DNA from: Chryseobacterium sp. ERMR1:04
Lineage (GTDB): Bacteria > Bacteroidota > Bacteroidia > Flavobacteriales > Weeksellaceae
Direction of reading: 5' to 3'
Assembly (NCBI RefSeq): GCF_001297705.1
Contig: NZ_LIRF01000008.1
Span: 992,001-1,056,000, forward strand
Length of the DNA: 64,000 bases
Under the pieces are notes generated by a model, which was not told the origin of the DNA, did not search any database, and was given only the letters and a program-made list of their open reading frames with translations. The translations under genes were made by a program, and so were the position numbers. Positions 26,439-37,071 of this stretch are shown here, piece after piece (positions within the stretch are counted from its first letter, which is position 1; every line of letters starts with the position of its first letter).

Positions 26439-29400
26439 TTAGTTTTTAATCAATTTGCCTTGTAGTGATGTATCTCCTGTTTGTACAATGACAATGTAAA
26501 CACTCTGCAGCCAACTGGAAACTTCTACGTCTACCTCTCCAGAGGACGCTTTAAGCTCCTTACGGAATTTGATATTGCCTCTGGCATCAAAAATCGTAAT
26601 TTGTTTTGCCTGCAGTTTTTCACTGCCTGTATTATAAGAAATTCTCACTTTTTCCTTTGCGGGATTTGGTGCTATTTTCAGAGAAGAAAGCGAAGCTGTA
26701 CTCTCTGACTTAGAAATTGCCAATTTGTTTTCAAAATTTGGAACCTCCACTTTTACAACAATCTTGCAATCTTGAGTCTGAAACAATATTTCATCAGCTC
26801 CTCCAGGGAAACTATTGTTCGGATAGAATGCCAATGGATTAGCAGACATATCATAGGTACCTCCTGCAGGAATTGTAATGATAGATGGAATATAACTTCC
26901 ATACCCGTTAAGACTGGAAACCGTAAGAGTTATTGGTGAAGTTGCTCCATTATAAATGCTTCCATAGACATTATAATGATCTTTATCCCATTTCATAGGA
27001 TCAATTTTTGCTTCCAATTTACACTGTGTCTCTATTCCACATTCTTTACCTGGGAAGAAATTCATCGTTCCAGCAGTATATTGACATCCAAAATGCTCAA
27101 TGTATAATTGATAAGATCCCGGCGTATTGATAAATAGCGGATTAATCAAACTGTTATTTCCGCTTTGGATATTGTTTCCAAATAACTGCCAATCATGATG
27201 ATTGAATATTCCTTTTGGACCTAAGATACTGCGACCTTCTCTTGTGCATTCATCATAGCAACCTGTAGGGAATACCCATATTAAGCTTTCAATACTTAAT
27301 GGTACTTGTACCTGAGAAGATGAAGTACAACCGCTTGGTGCAGTATAAATAACCTGATAAGCGCCTCCCTCATTAACGGTAATGGATTGTCCACTCATAC
27401 CATTACTCCAGTTATAGTCTCCATTAGAAGGTCCAGATGCTGTTAATTTGATAGCGTAAGGCTGACAACTTTCTTTAGTGTACGTTATGCTTGGCGCTGC
27501 CGGTGGATTACTAACGGTAACGGTAAAGTTTTTTGAACCAATACATCCAGATGTTCCGGGAGTTCTTACTTCAAGAGTATATACATATGTTCCTGTAGAT
27601 AATGATCCTGTGTTAAGAACGATAGGATAAGGTGATGAAGCCCATGGTAACGATACTAATGCTCCATTCTTTTTCCATTGATATTGCAATGTGTTATCCG
27701 TTACAATACCGCTAAGTACTACTGATTGTCCCGTACAGATGTTAGCTTTTGCCGATATATTAACATACGGAACTGTTTTCAATGTTACTATTGCTGGATT
27801 TTGACTCATAACATATGACTTACAACCAAGTGAAGATACTAATACGGGCCAATAGCTTCCTGATTGCGTTGGAGTAAAGCTTATAGAATTGGGAGCTCCT
27901 ACAACCGGTTGAGAACCATTCATCCAGATATAGCCTGTAGGAGATGTAAATGATGTATTATTATATATAATATTGGGATTATTTCCTACACATTCAGTAG
28001 AATTGAGAGGTGAAAGGAATCCAGTGAAATTAGCTACATTCACATTGATACTTATAGGAAGAGATGTGTATGTGCACCCATTAGGTGTAGTAACTTCTAA
28101 TTGTATTGATTTGAATCCTCCTGTATTGTAGGTGATCTGAGCATTTGCTCCTGGAGCCACATAAGAAGTTCCATCAAAATACCAAGTATATTTATTGAGA
28201 GGGCTATAGCCTATTGGGCTGAATGTAACTACATCGCCAACACATATCCAAGCGGGAATTAAAAAGTCTAAATTTGGTATTGGAGCTAATGTAATAGTCT
28301 GTGTCGTGGTACATACTGGTTTACCTGGGGCGGATATTGTCATGGTAAAGGTGTAAGTGCCTGGTGCCAGATTATTGTACGTAGCCGTTTGTCCATTCTG
28401 AGTAGGCTGACCACCTCCACTGAATGAGTAGGAAATAGAACTTCCGTTAATGTTAAATATTGTAGATGTATTGTGCAATGTGACATTATATCCATTACCA
28501 TTACAAACCTGGCTAACATTAAACTTTGGTTCATAATTTTTCTGTACTTCTATTCCTTGGCTATACCAACATGTACCATATCTAAGCCTCACAAAAACAA
28601 TATGTGCCCCTGCAAGAGTGGTCTGGAACGTAGCATTAGTTGCTCCCTGTGGCGAAACTAAATTTAGGACACTGTTAGAAACCCATTGGATCTCGTCCGG
28701 TGTTCCAGAATAGGTTAGGTTACTTGCTGTAATGGTGTTACAGTCTGTCCATTTTGGAATAAAACTAATCTGAGGATTAGCATTACAGTTGCTAAGAGGG
28801 CAATCTTGGGTTACTTTTATATCTTGTGAGTAAACCGTACATCCATTAACGTCTTTTGCTTTTACTTTATATGTACCAAAGATACCTGCTCCTGGTAGTA
28901 TTGTAAAAGAATTAGTTATGGCTCCTGAAATGGGTATATCATTATGAGACCATTGCCAAGAAACGATATTTGTAAGTCCTGTAGAGCTATTGGCCATAAG
29001 GGTATACGGAGAAAAGGTTGAAGGGTCGCATACTATAATATTATATACGGGTGAAACAGTAATGATTGTTTCAGGGTATACAATAAAATTGGCTACAGCT
29101 TTAGGTCTGTAGTTACATCCGTTAGTGCCTACAAATTCTACAGTAACTTGCTGAGAAATGTTAGCTCCAGAGTTATTTTGAATATATCCCGAATTTGGAA
29201 AAGTATAATTTCCTAATGCATTGAACGTTGCTGGGTAAGTCGTTCCATTAGCAAAAGTAAAGATCACACTTGTTGCAGAGGTAATTGTCCCCTGGTTGAC
29301 AGAAAATGAAAGATCTGAACCTAAGCAAATATTTGCTGTATTGGCAAAGCTAACCGTAGGGAGTGTTAATAATGAGACCGGAATGCTAATCTCTTTTACT

Positions 29401-31325
29401 ATTCCACATTTTGTAATTTTTAAAATTAAATTAGTATGGTCTGTACTAGAAATTTCATTGAAATTCACAACAATATTACCTGTACCTTGACCGTTTGCAA
29501 AACTTCCAAAATTAGGGCTTTCAAACCTCCACTCCATAACATCAGGAACAATACCATTTAAATTGGCACTGAACGATTGCGTACTACTTGGGCAGAAAGG
29601 CCCCGGATTAGGATTAATGGTAATACTATTGAGATCTATAGGATTTATAGTAAGTGTGTTGGGGGGAGAAAGACAACTTACTGTGCTTGAAGCTAATCTG
29701 GTGCGTACAGATACAGTATATGATGTAGCTCCAGAATTAAATATAACAGTTACCGAAGTTCCTGTATTGCTTCCTTGAATGGTTCCGTTGGTAACTTCCC
29801 AAACGGGTAACATGCCACTTTCAACAAAGCTAATTGTATAGGTATAGGGCTTCCCAGGACATACTTTGATGTCACCTAATATAGGTGCTGCTGGTCTTCT
29901 CGGAATTGATATTACTTTAATCAATCTAGTATTACTTTCACAGCCTCCTCCTTGTTTGGTTGCTATAACGGTGTAGGAACCTGCTGTTGGAAATGTGTAA
30001 TTGAAAGGACCAGTGGTTGGAGGGGAAGTATATACTGAGCTTCCTGTGGATATTTTCCAAATAACAGGTACATTAGGTGTAGCAGTAAATGTCTGGCTTG
30101 TTCCCACGCAGATTTCTTCTGCTCCTCCACTTATGACTACAGGCTCTTCTACTACAATAGTTATTGATGCATCTCCTTTACATAATAGTAATGTATTATT
30201 ATAATTTGATGTCAGAGTATAAGTTCCTGGTTGGCTTGCAGAAAAAAGCACTTCATTTCGTTGCTGATTATAATTCAATTGAGCTCCGGAAGGACCTGAT
30301 ACATTCCATTGGAAATTGGTAGTAGGCCACTGAGGAAGTGTATATTTATACTGCTTGTTAGCGCATACAACGGATTCCCCTTTAATTTTCGCGTGAGCTA
30401 AAATTACAGGAATTTTTATAGTAGTCCATTCAGGACAGCCACACTCGGATTTATACATTACATAACCGAATCCGTCAGTTGGATCTACGTGATCCCATTT
30501 CACTTCGATGGTATTTCCATTGTGGCCTACGATTGTACCCCCAATTACTTTCCATTCTCCGTTACATCCATCTTCCACGCTATACGTTTCAGTACTGCCT
30601 TCACATACTACAGAAGCACAGTTGATTTGTACAGGAGTAGCTCTGATTACCCTAAATTCTCTCTCCACAAAATTAGAACAACCGCACTTATTGGTAACAG
30701 TTAATCTTACCGTGTGTGGTCCTTCATCTGTGTAGGCATGAGAAGGTTCAAAAGCTGTAGAGGTTGTTCCATCTCCGAACTCCCAGAAATAATTTACAAT
30801 ATCCGTACCTCCATTTTGGTGAGAAAGATTGCTAAAATGGATTATTGTATTTTTACATACAGTATCATCCATATTCAATATTTCGAATTTAGCACTAGGA
30901 CTGTTGATTTTTTCTATACATATTGTCTGAGTTTCGACGGTACCATTGGTATATGTTATTACTGCTTGTATAGAACCGCTTCCTGCAGTTGCATCCCAAG
31001 TAATTTCAGGTTGAGTATTTGCTCCTCCTATAACAAGGTTTCCGAGGGTTCCCCCTGAAACACTCCATTGTACGCTTGAAATGTTTGGGCCAGTAGCTGT
31101 ATATTTCACTGTACTGCCTCCACAAACACGGACACACTGTGAAGTATCAATGGACTCTGAAGAATTTCCATCTTCTTTATCGCCTCGATACTCTTTGCAT
31201 CCAACTTGGGAATCCCATGTGATATGTGTTAAAGATTGTGCTTGTAGTACCCAAGGGACTATAAGCCAAATGAGTAGGAGTAGTCTAAAGACATACTGCC
31301 TACCAAAATAGGTGTTGTTTTTCAT
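26439..31325 (-). CDS. Giant secreted PKD-domain T9SS protein
   Basis: Protein of 1628 aa. It has a signal peptide (residues 1-29, ending VLQAQ). Tandem Ig-like/PKD-type beta-sandwich units follow; one clear PKD unit near residues 140-225 carries YFWEFGDGTTSTAFEPSHAY. Many later repeats contain paired Cys and phrases such as SGSYTVIATK, FPTAGSY and CxGxS. The C-terminus is a T9SS type A sorting domain (SLKIAPNPAKEKVRISY ... QTGDTSLQGKLIKN). The architecture matches large flavobacterial adhesins or SprB-like surface filaments. Adhesion or gliding is inference. It is the largest gene in the window and has no enzymatic domain that I can see. Confidence 0.88.
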   Translation of the reverse strand: MKNNTYFGRQYVFRLLLLIWLIVPWVLQAQSLTHITWDSQVGCKEYRGDKEDGNSSESIDTSQCVRVCGGSTVKYTATGPNISSVQWSVSGGTLGNLVIGGANTQPEITWDATAGSGSIQAVITYTNGTVETQTICIEKINSPSAKFEILNMDDTVCKNTIIHFSNLSHQNGGTDIVNYFWEFGDGTTSTAFEPSHAYTDEGPHTVRLTVTNKCGCSNFVEREFRVIRATPVQINCASVVCEGSTETYSVEDGCNGEWKVIGGTIVGHNGNTIEVKWDHVDPTDGFGYVMYKSECGCPEWTTIKIPVILAHAKIKGESVVCANKQYKYTLPQWPTTNFQWNVSGPSGAQLNYNQQRNEVLFSASQPGTYTLTSNYNNTLLLCKGDASITIVVEEPVVISGGAEEICVGTSQTFTATPNVPVIWKISTGSSVYTSPPTTGPFNYTFPTAGSYTVIATKQGGGCESNTRLIKVISIPRRPAAPILGDIKVCPGKPYTYTISFVESGMLPVWEVTNGTIQGSNTGTSVTVIFNSGATSYTVSVRTRLASSTVSCLSPPNTLTINPIDLNSITINPNPGPFCPSSTQSFSANLNGIVPDVMEWRFESPNFGSFANGQGTGNIVVNFNEISSTDHTNLILKITKCGIVKEISIPVSLLTLPTVSFANTANICLGSDLSFSVNQGTITSATSVIFTFANGTTYPATFNALGNYTFPNSGYIQNNSGANISQQVTVEFVGTNGCNYRPKAVANFIVYPETIITVSPVYNIIVCDPSTFSPYTLMANSSTGLTNIVSWQWSHNDIPISGAITNSFTILPGAGIFGTYKVKAKDVNGCTVYSQDIKVTQDCPLSNCNANPQISFIPKWTDCNTITASNLTYSGTPDEIQWVSNSVLNLVSPQGATNATFQTTLAGAHIVFVRLRYGTCWYSQGIEVQKNYEPKFNVSQVCNGNGYNVTLHNTSTIFNINGSSISYSFSGGGQPTQNGQTATYNNLAPGTYTFTMTISAPGKPVCTTTQTITLAPIPNLDFLIPAWICVGDVVTFSPIGYSPLNKYTWYFDGTSYVAPGANAQITYNTGGFKSIQLEVTTPNGCTYTSLPISINVNVANFTGFLSPLNSTECVGNNPNIIYNNTSFTSPTGYIWMNGSQPVVGAPNSISFTPTQSGSYWPVLVSSLGCKSYVMSQNPAIVTLKTVPYVNISAKANICTGQSVVLSGIVTDNTLQYQWKKNGALVSLPWASSPYPIVLNTGSLSTGTYVYTLEVRTPGTSGCIGSKNFTVTVSNPPAAPSITYTKESCQPYAIKLTASGPSNGDYNWSNGMSGQSITVNEGGAYQVIYTAPSGCTSSSQVQVPLSIESLIWVFPTGCYDECTREGRSILGPKGIFNHHDWQLFGNNIQSGNNSLINPLFINTPGSYQLYIEHFGCQYTAGTMNFFPGKECGIETQCKLEAKIDPMKWDKDHYNVYGSIYNGATSPITLTVSSLNGYGSYIPSIITIPAGGTYDMSANPLAFYPNNSFPGGADEILFQTQDCKIVVKVEVPNFENKLAISKSESTASLSSLKIAPNPAKEKVRISYNTGSEKLQAKQITIFDARGNIKFRKELKASSGEVDVEVSSWLQSVYIVIVQTGDTSLQGKLIKN

Positions 31326-31661
31326 AGTTATTAAAAAAGTGTATTAATTTTTTTCGAAAATAATAAAAATAACCAGACAAAATTCATTTTATAGTGAAAT
31401 AATAAGAATTATTTATTGTTTATTTTATCTAAGTAATGTTTTGTGTTTGAAATCAATAAAAAATAAGAATGGCTTAATATTGTTAAATAATCAGTGAGGA
31501 TTAATAGTATAGGCTCTGGTATTACTTTTTAGATTGGTTTTGTATTAAATATATAATTGTTGAATTAGATTCTATTTTCATAGGTAAGAATTATTATTTG
31601 GCACGTAGCTATAGATGAAAGATAGCTTGAGATATCTGTTTTTTTATTTAACCAGATTCCG
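31326..31661. other. Intergenic region between divergent genes
   Basis: About 340 bp, very AT-rich. It must hold the promoter of the minus-strand giant surface protein gene and leads to the prolyl oligopeptidase promoter. No gene, strong hairpin or repeat was seen. Confidence 0.5.
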
Positions 31662-31669
31662 TATTTTTG
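31662..31669 (+). promoter_or_regulatory. -7 promoter box TATTTTTG for the prolyl oligopeptidase
   Basis: TAnnTTTG match 16 bases before the ATG at 31685. It contains the alternative TTG start at 31667, which argues against that start. Confidence 0.55.
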
Positions 31670-31684
31670 AGAAAATCGTTCAAT

Positions 31685-33793
31685 ATGAATTTTAAACCTA
31701 TCTTATTAACAGCTGGAGTTTTGTTTTCAGCAACATTTTATTCTCAAAAAATGAATTATCCTAAAGCATTAAAAAGTAATCAGACAGATACTTATTTTGG
31801 AACTGCTGTAGCAGATCCTTTCAGAGATTTAGAAAATGATTCTGAAGCTACCAAAAAATGGGTTGATGAAGAGGTGAATTTTACTCAAAATTATCTTTCA
31901 AAAATCCCTTTTAGAGATCAGATTAAGAGCCAATTGAAGGAAATATGGAATTACGAAAAAATTTCTGCACCTTTCAAAGAAGGTGATTATACCTATTATT
32001 CAAAAAATGACGGTCTACAGGCGCAGTCAGTTTACTACAGAACAAATAATAAAACCAAGGCAACAGAAGTTTTTCTAGATCCGAATAAATTTTCAGAGAA
32101 AGGAACGACTTCTTTAGCTCAGTTATCATTTAATAAAAAAGGAACATTAGCCGGTTACTCTATTTCTGAAGGAGGAAGTGACTGGAACAAGATTATCATC
32201 ATTGATGCCATTACAAAAAAGCAAATTGATGAGACTTTAGTTGATGTAAAATTCAGCGGAATTTCTTGGTTAGGCGATGAAGGGTTCTTTTATTCAAGCT
32301 ATGATAAGCCAAAAGAAGGGACAGTGCTTTCCGGAATGACAGATAAGCATAAAGTATATTTCCATAAATTAGGAACAAAGCAGTCTGATGATAAATTGAT
32401 CTTTGGAGGTGAAAAAACGCCAAGAAGATATTTGGGAGCCTATGTGACGGAAGATCAAAAATATTTGGTTATTTCGGCAGCAAATGCAACCAATGGAAAC
32501 GAATTATACATAAAAGACCTTAAGAAAGGAGGTGATTTTGTTCAGATCAATAAAGGATTTGACATCAATGCTAATATCGTTGATACGGATGGAGATGATA
32601 TCTTTATTTCTACCGACAAAGATGCACCCAACATGCGATTGGTAAAAACAACCATCAAAAATCCAACCCCTGAAACTTGGAAAAATGTAATTCCTGAAAC
32701 AGAAAATGTACTTGGAGTTTCTTCTGCAGGTGGATATTTCTTCGCAACCTATATGATTGATGCTATTGATCAGGTAAAACAATATGATAAAACGGGTAAA
32801 TTGGTTAGAGAAATTGCTCTTCCCGGAAAAGGAACAGTTAATGGATTTGGCGGAAAGAAAACAGAAAAAGAACTGTATTTCTCATTCGGAAATTATATTA
32901 CGCCGGGTACAATTTATAAATTCAATGCAGATTCCGGAAAATCGGAAGTATACCAGAAGCCAAAAGTGAAATTTAATCCTGAAGATTATGTTTCAGAGCA
33001 AGTTTTCTATACTTCAAAAGACGGAACGAAAGTTCCAATGATGATCAATTATAAAAAAGGAACTAAACTTAACGGCAAAAATCCTACAATCCTTTATGCT
33101 TACGGAGGTTTCAATGTAAGTTTACAGCCAGGTTTCTCTGTTTCTAATGCGATCTGGATGGAAAATGGAGGAGTTTACGCCGTTCCAAATATCCGTGGAG
33201 GTGGAGAATATGGGAAAAAATGGCACGATGCAGGAACAAAACTTCAAAAGAAAAATGTTTTTGATGATTTCATTGCTGCAGGAGAATATTTACAAAATAA
33301 AGGCTATACTTCTAAAGAATATATGGCTATTTCCGGAGGTTCAAACGGAGGTTTATTAGTAGGAGCTACGATGACGATTCGTCCTGATTTGGCAAAAGTA
33401 GCATTTCCTGCGGTTGGTGTATTGGATATGTTGAGGTATAATAAATTTACTGCTGGCGCAGGTTGGTCTTATGACTACGGAACAGCAGAAGATAGTAAAG
33501 AGATGTTTGAATATCTAAAATCATATTCGCCTTTACACAATGTGAAAAAAGTTTGCTATCCATCAACAATGGTGACAACAAGTGATCACGATGATAGAGT
33601 AGTACCTGCCCATTCATTTAAATTTGGAGCAGAATTACAAGAAAAGCAAAGCTGTGATAATCCTGTTTTATTAAGAATTGAAAAAAATGCAGGTCACGGT
33701 GCAGGAAGGTCTACGGAACAGATCATTGGTGAAAGTGCAGATAAAATGTCTTTTGCTTTGTATGAAATGGGGATTAAGCAATTAGGAAAATAA
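31685..33793 (+). CDS. Prolyl oligopeptidase family serine peptidase
   Basis: Secreted S9A-type peptidase of 702 aa that cleaves short peptides after proline. The signal peptide covers about the first 20 residues (MNFKPILLTAGVLFSATFYSQ). A seven-bladed propeller region (about 80-420) is followed by the alpha/beta hydrolase domain. The catalytic triad is Ser553 in GGSNGGLLVG, the Asp in TSDHDDRVVP and the His in NAGHGAGR. The ATG at 31685 is preferred because the upstream TTG lies inside the promoter box. It is flanked by a terminator and appears monocistronic. Periplasmic peptide breakdown is the likely role. Confidence 0.94.
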   Translation: MNFKPILLTAGVLFSATFYSQKMNYPKALKSNQTDTYFGTAVADPFRDLENDSEATKKWVDEEVNFTQNYLSKIPFRDQIKSQLKEIWNYEKISAPFKEGDYTYYSKNDGLQAQSVYYRTNNKTKATEVFLDPNKFSEKGTTSLAQLSFNKKGTLAGYSISEGGSDWNKIIIIDAITKKQIDETLVDVKFSGISWLGDEGFFYSSYDKPKEGTVLSGMTDKHKVYFHKLGTKQSDDKLIFGGEKTPRRYLGAYVTEDQKYLVISAANATNGNELYIKDLKKGGDFVQINKGFDINANIVDTDGDDIFISTDKDAPNMRLVKTTIKNPTPETWKNVIPETENVLGVSSAGGYFFATYMIDAIDQVKQYDKTGKLVREIALPGKGTVNGFGGKKTEKELYFSFGNYITPGTIYKFNADSGKSEVYQKPKVKFNPEDYVSEQVFYTSKDGTKVPMMINYKKGTKLNGKNPTILYAYGGFNVSLQPGFSVSNAIWMENGGVYAVPNIRGGGEYGKKWHDAGTKLQKKNVFDDFIAAGEYLQNKGYTSKEYMAISGGSNGGLLVGATMTIRPDLAKVAFPAVGVLDMLRYNKFTAGAGWSYDYGTAEDSKEMFEYLKSYSPLHNVKKVCYPSTMVTTSDHDDRVVPAHSFKFGAELQEKQSCDNPVLLRIEKNAGHGAGRSTEQIIGESADKMSFALYEMGIKQLGK

Positions 33794-33816
33794 TTCTTTA
33801 AATCCTTTGAAAATAT

Positions 33817-33848
33817 AAATCCGACTGAATATTCAGTCGGATTTTTTT
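33817..33848. terminator. Bidirectional terminator
   Basis: Perfect 14-bp palindromic arms (AAATCCGACTGAAT with its complement) followed by a seven-T run, between convergent genes. Confidence 0.88.
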
Positions 33849-33861
33849 ATGAGGCTTACAA

Positions 33862-34665
33862 TTAGTTTTTGGTAAACTTAGAACTTAGTTCTCCTACTTT
33901 GTAAATATAAATTCCCTTTGGAAGGTTTTCTACATCAATTGAAATTTTATTTTCAGATGTTGAAAAAGATTTGTCTACAACCAGCTTTCCCGTTGTGTCG
34001 TAAACCTGTATTTTATTGGCTCCGTTTCCGGGATTAACAATATTTAAGATTTTATTTGTTGGAATTGGAAATGCGGATAATTTAGTTCCTGCTTGAATTT
34101 CTTTTGTTGTTAATACAGATGTCGGTAGCGCATAAACGTCTGTTTGGGGGATAGGATTATAATTAATAGTAGTAATATAAGACTCATTGTGTACAACCAG
34201 CTTATTAACATTCAATACTGAATCATGGAAGATTTCAAATTTTTCTGCATAGCTTATAGAAGCAGGATTTGGATTGAAATCTTTAAGCAAAGTTCCGTCT
34301 TCATTAATTAAAAGAAGCTTTGTTTCATAACTATTACTATTGTTATTATAATTATAAACAGCAATTAGAAATTCGAATTTACTATCAGTATTAAAAATGT
34401 TTTTTGAGATAATATAATCTAGATTATCTGACGCAAAACTTAGTACGCTGTAGTTTGCCGGCATTGGTACGTTCACCGTTTTATAAAGAGTATAATTCGA
34501 ATTATAAATTTTAAGCTTATTGTCTACCGTTTTAGAAACGTAATATGTTTCGGATGGAGTTGAATACGTCAAAGTCCGTTCCTCTGTAAAAGAATGTTCA
34601 AGAGTAAGCTGTCCAAAAGCAAAATTAGCAACAATTAGGGATGCAGAAAATAATAATTTTTTCAT
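33862..34665 (-). CDS. Small T9SS-sorted secreted protein
   Basis: Protein of 267 aa with a signal peptide (residues 1-18, ending FAFGQ). A beta-strand-rich middle of about 170 residues (KLKIYNSNYTLYKTVNVPMPANYSVLSF and similar) follows. The C-terminus is a type A sorting domain (LSAFPIPTNKILNIVNPGNGANKIQVYDTTGKLVVDKSF ... GIYIYKV) ending LSSKFTKN. The YPNP motif is replaced by FPIP, a divergent form. No functional domain is recognised; it is probably a surface or secreted accessory protein. Confidence 0.75.
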   Translation of the reverse strand: MKKLLFSASLIVANFAFGQLTLEHSFTEERTLTYSTPSETYYVSKTVDNKLKIYNSNYTLYKTVNVPMPANYSVLSFASDNLDYIISKNIFNTDSKFEFLIAVYNYNNNSNSYETKLLLINEDGTLLKDFNPNPASISYAEKFEIFHDSVLNVNKLVVHNESYITTINYNPIPQTDVYALPTSVLTTKEIQAGTKLSAFPIPTNKILNIVNPGNGANKIQVYDTTGKLVVDKSFSTSENKISIDVENLPKGIYIYKVGELSSKFTKN

Positions 34666-34887
34666 GTTTTTATTAATTAAAGTTTAAAATAATTTGAATT
34701 GACAAAAATAATAAAAATTTATAAGGAGATAATAATTGAAATATTGAATAACAGGCAAATGATAGTAGTTTGAACAAAATGTAATAGATCATAACTTTAT
34801 TTTAAAGTTCACTTAATCATAAGATTATCAATAGTAATTTATTATTTCAAAAATGTGTAATTTTAGGCATCTAATAAATCTGAAAGT

Positions 34888-37008
34888 ATGAGACGGGAAG
34901 TTCAAAACAAAACTCCTCAATTTAATATAACTGGAAAACAAACCGAAGTCTATCCATTCGAAAAAGATGGATTAGAATTAAAATCATCTTATACAAAAGA
35001 CGATGTTAAAAATGAATCTTTAACACAGACTTCTCCGGGAATTGCACCTTATTTAAGAGGTCCATATTCTACGATGTATGTTCAGAAACCTTGGACGGTT
35101 CGTCAGTATGCAGGTTTTTCTACGGCAGAAGAGTCTAATGCATTTTACAGAAGAAACTTAGCGGCTGGTCAGAAAGGACTTTCGGTAGCTTTTGATTTGG
35201 CAACGCACAGAGGATATGATTCAGATCACGCAAGAGTGGTTGGTGATGTTGGGAAAGCAGGTGTTGCGATTGATTCTATAGAAGATATGAAAATCTTGTT
35301 TAATGAAATTCCATTAGATCAGATCTCGGTTTCTATGACGATGAACGGTGCGGTATTGCCTATTTTATCTTTTTACATTGTAGCAGCCGAAGAACAGGGT
35401 ATAAAGCAGGAACTTCTTTCAGGAACTATTCAGAATGATATTTTGAAGGAATTCATGGTAAGAAATACTTACATTTATCCACCTGCACCTTCCATGAAAA
35501 TTATCGCTGATATTTTTGAATATACGGCACAGAACATTCCAAAATTCAACTCAATTTCTATTTCAGGCTATCACATGCAGGAAGCGGGAGCAACTCCGGT
35601 TTTGGAGATGGCTTACACGTTAGCAGATGGATTGGAATATGTAAGAACAGGAATAAAAGCAGGAATGAAGGTAGATGACTTCGCGCCAAGATTATCATTT
35701 TTCTGGGCCATCGGGATGAATCACTTCATGGAAATTGCTAAAATGCGTGCGGCAAGATATATTTGGGCAGAACTATTGAAGCAATTTAATCCTCAAAATC
35801 CGAAATCGTTAGCATTAAGAACGCACTCACAGACTTCTGGTTGGTCTTTAACGGAGCAGGAACCTTTTAATAATATCACAAGAACGGCGATTGAAGCATT
35901 GTCTTCAGCGTTGGGTGGAACACAGTCTTTACACACGAATGCTTTGGATGAAGCGATTGCCCTTCCAACAGATTATTCTGCTAAAATTGCAAGAAATACA
36001 CAAATCATTCTTCAACAGGAAAGCGGAATTTGCGATGTTGTAGATCCAATGGGTGGAAGTAATTTAGTGGAAAGCTTGACCCAACAGATGATCGAAGAAG
36101 CGATGAAATACATCGATGAGGTTGAAAAGGAAGGCGGAATGACAAAAGCTATCGAAGCAGGAATTCCAAAAATGAGAATTGAAGAAGCAGCAGCCAAAAA
36201 ACAAGCTAAAATTGATAGTGGAGAAGAATTTATCATTGGGGTAAATTCATTCAGATCTTCATTAAAACAGACTCCAATAGAGATCTTAGATATCGATAAT
36301 ACGGAGGTTCGTAGAAAACAGATCGAAAGATTAGAGTCAATAAAAAAAGAAAGAAATAACGAAGCTGTTGAGCAGATTTTAAATGAAATCAGAGAATCAG
36401 CAAAAACAGGAAAAGGAAATTTGTTGGCATTGTGTATCGAAGCGGCTCGCAGAAGAGTGACGCTTGGCGAAATGAGCGATGCTATGGAAGAAAGCTTCGG
36501 CAGATATAAAGCAAATATTAGAACAATTTCTGGAGTATATGCTATGAATGCAGGGAAAAACGAATATTTCGGACAAGCCTTAGCTCTTACTCAAAAATTT
36601 GAAGAAGAAGAAGGGCGCCGTCCAAGAATTATGGTGGCTAAGATGGGTCAGGATGGTCATGACAGAGGCGCTAAAGTAGTGGCTACAGCATTTGCCGATA
36701 TGGGATTTGATGTGGATGTTGCTCCGTTATTCCAGACTCCGGAAGAGGTGGCCAAACAAGCGGTGGAAAATGATATTCATATTTTAGGAGTATCTTCTCT
36801 GGCAGCTGGCCATAAGACATTGGTTCCGCAAGTGGTGGAAGAATTGAAAAAGTTAGGCGCTGATGACGTTACAATTGTTGTCGGGGGTGTAATTCCGCAA
36901 CAGGATTACGAATTCTTGTACGCCAACGGCGCAGATTTTATCTTCGGTCCTGGAACTAATCTTCCAAAATGTGCAGTAGATATTTTGAAGAAGTTTTTAG
37001 GCGAATAA
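34888..37008 (+). CDS. scpA: Methylmalonyl-CoA mutase, large subunit type
   Basis: Adenosylcobalamin enzyme of 706 aa that interconverts methylmalonyl-CoA and succinyl-CoA (propionate metabolism). The TIM-barrel domain contains the YSTMYVQKPWTVRQYAGFS segment and SLHTNALDEAIALPT. The C-terminal B12 domain has the base-off motif DGHDRG (in GQDGHDRGAKVVATAF) and the GGVIPQQDYEFL block. Length fits the catalytic subunit. The chaperone MeaB is encoded in the same window at 48649, about 12 kb away. No small-subunit gene is adjacent. Confidence 0.96.
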   Translation: MRREVQNKTPQFNITGKQTEVYPFEKDGLELKSSYTKDDVKNESLTQTSPGIAPYLRGPYSTMYVQKPWTVRQYAGFSTAEESNAFYRRNLAAGQKGLSVAFDLATHRGYDSDHARVVGDVGKAGVAIDSIEDMKILFNEIPLDQISVSMTMNGAVLPILSFYIVAAEEQGIKQELLSGTIQNDILKEFMVRNTYIYPPAPSMKIIADIFEYTAQNIPKFNSISISGYHMQEAGATPVLEMAYTLADGLEYVRTGIKAGMKVDDFAPRLSFFWAIGMNHFMEIAKMRAARYIWAELLKQFNPQNPKSLALRTHSQTSGWSLTEQEPFNNITRTAIEALSSALGGTQSLHTNALDEAIALPTDYSAKIARNTQIILQQESGICDVVDPMGGSNLVESLTQQMIEEAMKYIDEVEKEGGMTKAIEAGIPKMRIEEAAAKKQAKIDSGEEFIIGVNSFRSSLKQTPIEILDIDNTEVRRKQIERLESIKKERNNEAVEQILNEIRESAKTGKGNLLALCIEAARRRVTLGEMSDAMEESFGRYKANIRTISGVYAMNAGKNEYFGQALALTQKFEEEEGRRPRIMVAKMGQDGHDRGAKVVATAFADMGFDVDVAPLFQTPEEVAKQAVENDIHILGVSSLAAGHKTLVPQVVEELKKLGADDVTIVVGGVIPQQDYEFLYANGADFIFGPGTNLPKCAVDILKKFLGE

Positions 37009-37071
37009 ATAAATTTTATGATTATCCATAATTTGATATAATTGAAAAATAGGATTAAACTTTTTCTTTTT

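Noticed and set aside
26481..31311. Many frames of 60-114 codons on the strand opposite the 1628-aa gene
   Set aside because: They are mirror frames of a long, well-supported coding region with a clear signal peptide and sorting domain, and none has its own promoter or start signal.
31667..31684. TTG start adding six residues to the prolyl oligopeptidase
   Set aside because: The TTG is part of the TATTTTTG box, and the ATG at 31685 opens a proper signal peptide.
36012..36236. Minus-strand frame inside the methylmalonyl-CoA mutase gene
   Set aside because: Mirror frame of a strongly conserved enzyme, without a start signal.
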